Shown: positions 60,851 through 64,000 of the stretch, piece by piece
How positions within the stretch are numbered: position 1 is the first letter of the stretch
Layout: every line of letters begins with the position of its first letter
NCBI RefSeq assembly: GCF_016907815.1
Contig: NZ_JAFBCQ010000001.1
Location: forward strand, 1,612,001 to 1,676,000
Direction of reading: 5' to 3'
Length of the DNA: 64,000 bases
DNA from: Microbacterium aurum
Lineage (GTDB): Bacteria > Actinomycetota > Actinomycetes > Actinomycetales > Microbacteriaceae
The notes under the pieces: model-generated
Seen by the model: only the letters and a program-made list of their open reading frames with translations
Told to the model about the DNA's origin: nothing
The model's database searches: none
Made by a program: the position numbers and the translations under genes

Positions 60851-61605
60851 TCCATCACCAACCCGCCGTCGACGCTCAAACATTGGCCCGTGATTTCAGA
60901 CGCGCGGTCGCTCGATAGAAACACCACCGCCTGCGCGATGGCCTCGGCGGACTGCGGGCGCGCGAGCGGGATTGGGGCGAGGTATTCAGCCCGGATAGCC
61001 TCCTCATCGACCCGCCGCAGGTCGGCCAACGCCGCATAGTGCTGCAACATCAAGTCAGTTTCGACAACGGCCGGGCACACCGCGTTCACCCGGATGCGCG
61101 GAGCGAGTTCACGGGCAAGACTCTTCGTCAACCCGAGCTGGCCCGCCTTCGATGTCGCGTAGGCGAGGATGTGCGACTCCCCACGCTTCCCGGCCTGGCT
61201 GGCGACGTTCACAATCGAACCTCCCTCATTGAGCAGGCCGGCGAATGCTCGGCACATGAGGAAGGTCCCCGTGAGGTTGACGCTGAGCACACGCGTCCAG
61301 TCTTCGAGCGTCGTCTCAGCGAGCGCGGCACGAGCCGACACGGACGCGTTGTTGACCAGAACATCCACGCTGCCGTACTGGTGCTCGACAGCTGCCGCCA
61401 GCGCGGTCACCTCGTCCTCAGCACTGATGTCGCACCGATGGAACGTCATGTTCGCGGGACGAGTCGTGGGTTCGCTGGTCCCGACGGTGACCACTTGCAT
61501 GCCCTCCGCGACGAGTGCTTCGGCAATGGCCAACCCAATGCCACGAGTTCCCCCGGTCACCACCGCCACGGGGGCGGAGCTTCCGCCGGTCTTGTTCACA
61601 GCCAT
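60847..61605 (-). CDS. Short-chain dehydrogenase/reductase
   Basis: The 252-residue SDR has the nucleotide motif AVVTGGTRGIGLAIAEAL, the NNAS stretch in VDVLVNNASVSARAAL, the catalytic Ser in IVNVASQAGKRGE and YATSK, and the C-terminal TGQCLSVDGGLVM. It probably oxidises a hydroxyl of the pathway substrate. It overlaps its neighbours on both sides, so it is within the same operon. Confidence 0.92.
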   Translation of the reverse strand: MAVNKTGGSSAPVAVVTGGTRGIGLAIAEALVAEGMQVVTVGTSEPTTRPANMTFHRCDISAEDEVTALAAAVEHQYGSVDVLVNNASVSARAALAETTLEDWTRVLSVNLTGTFLMCRAFAGLLNEGGSIVNVASQAGKRGESHILAYATSKAGQLGLTKSLARELAPRIRVNAVCPAVVETDLMLQHYAALADLRRVDEEAIRAEYLAPIPLARPQSAEAIAQAVVFLSSDRASEITGQCLSVDGGLVME

Positions 61606-62240
61606 GTGATGACCACCTTTCGTCGGAGCATCTGCGCTTCGAGATTGAGAAAGTCCGGTATCCGGAGAAGGCCTGCAGTCGAGTCGCTGGCGTAGTCCCC
61701 GACGACCACCGTGCGCGCCCCGCTGGCTATACCTGCGAGCAGTCCCGCTTCAGCGTCCTCGAACACAACCGACTCTGACGCGGCCGCGCTCAGCTGACGA
61801 AGAGCCGCCCGATAGCCCTCCGGTGAAGGCTTGCCTTGAGCTACGTCGTCAGCGGTGATGAGGACGTCGGGTACGGCGATGCCGGTCGCAACCAGACGCT
61901 GGACGGCGATCTGTCGACTGGCGGACGTGACGACCGCGAGCCGGTCGCGCCCAATGCTGCCGATGAAGTCCGCTGCACCCGGAACCTCTCGGACGGCGTC
62001 GGACCCGGCGATCTCTTCGTCCGTGATGCGGGTCATCTCGATAGCGAAGTGCGCATCATCGTCTGAGAACCGACGGACGGTCGCTGATGTCGGTCGCCCA
62101 TGGGCGAACTCGATTACCTCCGCGAAATCCAGACCGTTCCGGCTGGCGAAGGCTCGCCAGATCGACTCGACTAGCTCCGTGGAGTCGACGAGAGTGCCAT
62201 CCATGTCGAAGAGCAGAGCGTCCGCGTGGATCGACGTCAT
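61596..62240 (-). CDS. HAD-family phosphatase
   Basis: The 214-residue HAD hydrolase has the nucleophile motif LLFDMDGTLVDSTELV, the motif II Ser/Thr in AVVTSASRQIAV, Lys in AQGKPSPEGYRAAL and Asp in VVFEDAEAGLLAG. It resembles sugar-phosphate phosphatases such as the beta-phosphoglucomutase/DOG group. It overlaps the SDR by 10 bases and the preceding isomerase by four. Its presence suggests that a phosphorylated intermediate or side-product is handled by the operon. Confidence 0.9.
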   Translation of the reverse strand: MTSIHADALLFDMDGTLVDSTELVESIWRAFASRNGLDFAEVIEFAHGRPTSATVRRFSDDDAHFAIEMTRITDEEIAGSDAVREVPGAADFIGSIGRDRLAVVTSASRQIAVQRLVATGIAVPDVLITADDVAQGKPSPEGYRAALRQLSAAASESVVFEDAEAGLLAGIASGARTVVVGDYASDSTAGLLRIPDFLNLEAQMLRRKVVITWL

Positions 62241-63022
62241 CGGAACAGCGCCTCGGTTGCCTCACGAACATCCCGCGCATGCTGCAGATCGCCAACCCGC
62301 GCGCGATTGGATGCCGACGGGACTTCTGTCGCCCACAGTAGATGGGCGGGAAGCGCGTTCCTGAGCTCTTGCAACGGCAAGCCCCCCATGCCGGGCGCAA
62401 GCCGAGCTGAACGGCCCTCCGAGCGCAACTCCAGCGGAATGTCGCTCGGGGCGATAGCTGGGGCATCGCTCCACTGCACGTATGACCAGATGGATGGGTC
62501 GAGGGCGCGGACGTCGTCGACCGTGTCGCCGGCACGGTGGAGGTGAAGGGTGTCCAGCTGGACGCGTATTCCCGCTTCTCCCGCGATCTTGCTCGCAACG
62601 GACAGCCTGCTCACAGTCTTCCAGGCCATCGGCTCAAGCGCGGGGGTCAGCCCGAGCGGCCGACAGATGTCCGCAAGAGTGTGAAGTGAGGCGGTCAATC
62701 GGGCCAGATCTGGATCGTCCGCAACAACGTTGACGAACTGCGCCCCGAGTGCTGCCCCCGACTCGAGGAGGGGCTCCCACTTCGTCACATCCGTGGCCGC
62801 CTTTACCGCGAACACTTCGATGTCGAGGACCGCAAGTCCGGTGTCCTCCAACCGGGAGGCCACCTCCCGATGACGCGGACGTCCCACCCTGAGGTCGGGG
62901 ACGGTCTCGTCAGGATCTGCCCCATGCAGCCGGAGGCCGAGCGCGCCGTATCCGGCCTCCGCCGCCAGCAAGATGAACTCCTCAGGCGGCATGCCGACGA
63001 ACGTGAGGTACTCGATTCCCAT
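62237..63022 (-). CDS. Sugar-phosphate isomerase/epimerase-like TIM-barrel protein
   Basis: The 261-residue AP_endonuc_2-fold protein has IEYLTFVGMPPEEFILLAAE, GLAVLDIEVFAVK, PALEPMAWKTV (metal-binding Glu), RVQLDTLHLHRAG (metal-binding Asp/His) and YVQWSDAP. The family isomerises sugars or acts on inositol-like compounds. It is the first gene of the minus-strand operon. ATG 63022 was selected because codons further upstream reach into the divergent promoter. Confidence 0.85.
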   Translation of the reverse strand: MGIEYLTFVGMPPEEFILLAAEAGYGALGLRLHGADPDETVPDLRVGRPRHREVASRLEDTGLAVLDIEVFAVKAATDVTKWEPLLESGAALGAQFVNVVADDPDLARLTASLHTLADICRPLGLTPALEPMAWKTVSRLSVASKIAGEAGIRVQLDTLHLHRAGDTVDDVRALDPSIWSYVQWSDAPAIAPSDIPLELRSEGRSARLAPGMGGLPLQELRNALPAHLLWATEVPSASNRARVGDLQHARDVREATEALFR

Positions 63023-63063
63023 CGCTCTAGGAGCCAAACGATTCTCCAAAAACAAACTTCTTT

Positions 63064-63094
63064 CTAGTCCGGAATGCAGTTCCAATAATGCTAG
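63064..63094. promoter_or_regulatory. IclR-type operator between divergent catabolic operons
   Basis: GGAATGCAGTTCC at 63071-63083 matches the GGAA-N5-TTCC dyad typical of IclR-family operators. It is flanked by CTAG at 63064 and 63091. It lies in the 109-base gap between the minus-strand shikimate-type operon and the CoA-transferase gene, where one site could control both. No regulator gene is in the window, so it may follow the transferase. Confidence 0.5.
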
Positions 63095-63131
63095 TGTGGT
63101 CGACGCCTGTCCAGCATTCAAGGGAGATGCA

Positions 63132-64000
63132 ATGACTCTCGTTCAACCGACACCGTCCGGATCCGTGGGCGTCGGCCCTCGCCGTCTGACTCCGCAAGAG
63201 GCCGTCGCGGAGATAACAGACGGTGCGACGGTCGCCATCGCAGGGTCCGGTGGGGGCGTGCTCGAGCCTGACGCGCTCATCATGGCGCTCGGCGAGCGAT
63301 ATCGAGCCGAGGGCCATCCGCGCGATCTCACCATCGTTCACAGCATGGGCCTGGGTGACAAGATTTCCCGCGGTATGAGCTACCTGGCGCAGCCCGGTCT
63401 CATCAAGCGCATCATCGGCGGCCACATGGGAAACAGCACCCACATCGGCGAGATGATCCGCGAGAACCAACTGGAGGCGTACAACGTCCCTCTCGGCGTT
63501 CTCAGCCAGTTGTTCCGCGACACGGCTGCCGGCCGGCCGGGACTCCTCACCAAGACCGGCCTCGGCACTTTCGTCGATCCCCGCCTGGGTGGACCCGGGC
63601 TGAACGAAATCTCCACGGCGGAGCTCGTCGAGGTGACGGAGATCGACGGGGAGGAGTATCTCTTCTATCGGTCGATTCCGCTGGACTTCGCATTCGTCCG
63701 AGGCAGCTACGCGGACGAGGCGGGCAACATCGCCTACGACAACGAGCCGTCCTACCTGGACACGTTGGAGACGTGCATGGCGGTGCGCCGCGGTCGAGGC
63801 GAGGGCACGGGGCGCGCGTACCTGCAGGTCAAATCGATCCTGGACGAGCGCTTTCACCCGCGTAGGGCACGCATTCCGGCCATGCTCGTTGACGCACTCG
63901 TGGAGTACCCGGAGCAATGGCAAACGTATGTCTCCGAGCAGAACGATGTGCTCGCCGGCAACGAGCGTCTGCCAGAGGAAGCGTTCGCACCCATGCCTTT
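63132..64000 (+). CDS. Family I CoA-transferase, cut by window edge
   Basis: The visible 289 residues have LTPQEAVAEITDGATVAIAG, GSGGGVLEPDALIMALGERY, MGLGDKISRGMSYLAQPGLI and RDTAAGRPGLLTKTGLGTFV, the N-terminal half of acetate/acetoacetate/propionate CoA-transferases (YdiF/PCT group). The catalytic glutamate lies in the part beyond the window. It would move CoA between acids, for example to a ring-cleavage product. GGGAG precedes ATG 63132. Confidence 0.9.
   Translation, partial: MTLVQPTPSGSVGVGPRRLTPQEAVAEITDGATVAIAGSGGGVLEPDALIMALGERYRAEGHPRDLTIVHSMGLGDKISRGMSYLAQPGLIKRIIGGHMGNSTHIGEMIRENQLEAYNVPLGVLSQLFRDTAAGRPGLLTKTGLGTFVDPRLGGPGLNEISTAELVEVTEIDGEEYLFYRSIPLDFAFVRGSYADEAGNIAYDNEPSYLDTLETCMAVRRGRGEGTGRAYLQVKSILDERFHPRRARIPAMLVDALVEYPEQWQTYVSEQNDVLAGNERLPEEAFAPMP

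Noticed and set aside
63027..63923. Minus-strand frame opposite the CoA-transferase
   Set aside because: The plus strand encodes a clear CoA-transferase with a ribosome site. The antisense frame has no recognisable domain.

Overview
The window is a high-GC actinobacterial chromosome segment, most likely from a Microbacteriaceae member and probably a Microbacterium. The support is very high GC, the recurring GGATGCC/GGCATCC word, Lsr2, a RamA-type acetate regulator beside an acetate symporter, a SepX/GlpR-like divisome membrane protein, class Ib nrdHIEF, and a 1242-aa protein ending in an apparent REase_MTES_1575-type domain (a family named after a Microbacterium protein). The species call is inference.

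Region 1-2.5 kb is a scar. A ROK repressor is cut by the window edge. Next comes a 28-codon hsdM start, stopped dead by a decayed IS3-family element whose orfB carries two amber codons. Regions 2.6-11.6 kb hold HsmA, an MMPL transporter, a NarL-type two-component system, a DUF2871 protein, a DHA2 exporter, a YoeB/YefM toxin-antitoxin pair, a GNAT, and an ArsR/SRPBCC divergent pair with almost no space between the starts. Regions 11.7-19 kb carry a RecQ-like helicase fused to a phosphoribosyltransferase, a SRPBCC-DUF1990 fusion, a truncated HTH/nucleotidyltransferase pair, a hydrolase, a secreted nuclease lipoprotein, two membrane proteins and lsr2.

Region 19-24 kb is an acetate locus (ramA-like regulator, DUF485 protein, ActP/MctC-like symporter). 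An intact IS701-family element sits exactly on the symporter stop codon and separates it from its apparent terminator. Region 23.3-36.5 kb is mostly housekeeping: an alkyltransferase-like protein lacking the acceptor cysteine, the degenerate helicase/nuclease-like giant protein, mscL, an FmdB-type protein, 5-formyl-THF cyclo-ligase, galU, rimJ-like, sepX-like, tRNA-Ala(CGC), an acyl-CoA ligase, an amino-acid dehydrogenase and a YbaK protein. Pseudogenes and GC-rich repeats lie between them.

Region 36.5-44.2 kb is histidine utilisation: an IclR regulator diverges from hutH-hutU-hutI, and hutG lies on the opposite strand in an operon with sixA. Together they convert histidine to urocanate, imidazolone propionate, formimidoylglutamate and glutamate. 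A palindromic element is embedded in frame in hutI. Regions 44-54.2 kb carry a DUF445 protein, a CsoR-family sensor, an acyl-CoA dehydrogenase-like protein, an alpha/beta hydrolase, an MFS protein and nrdHIEF.

Region 54.2-57.4 kb is an accessory island. It has an HTH gene plus a class III nucleotide cyclase (a Pycsar-like candidate without an obvious adjacent effector), a decayed serine recombinase, and two unrecognised genes, one a membrane protein. Region 57.4-64 kb is a catabolic cluster. A minus-strand operon encodes a sugar-phosphate-isomerase-like protein, a HAD phosphatase, an SDR, a shikimate dehydrogenase, a QsuB-type 3-dehydroshikimate dehydratase and an enoyl-CoA hydratase. It diverges from a family I CoA-transferase across an IclR-like operator. 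The genes suggest shikimate/quinate-type compounds entering protocatechuate and CoA-thioester catabolism.
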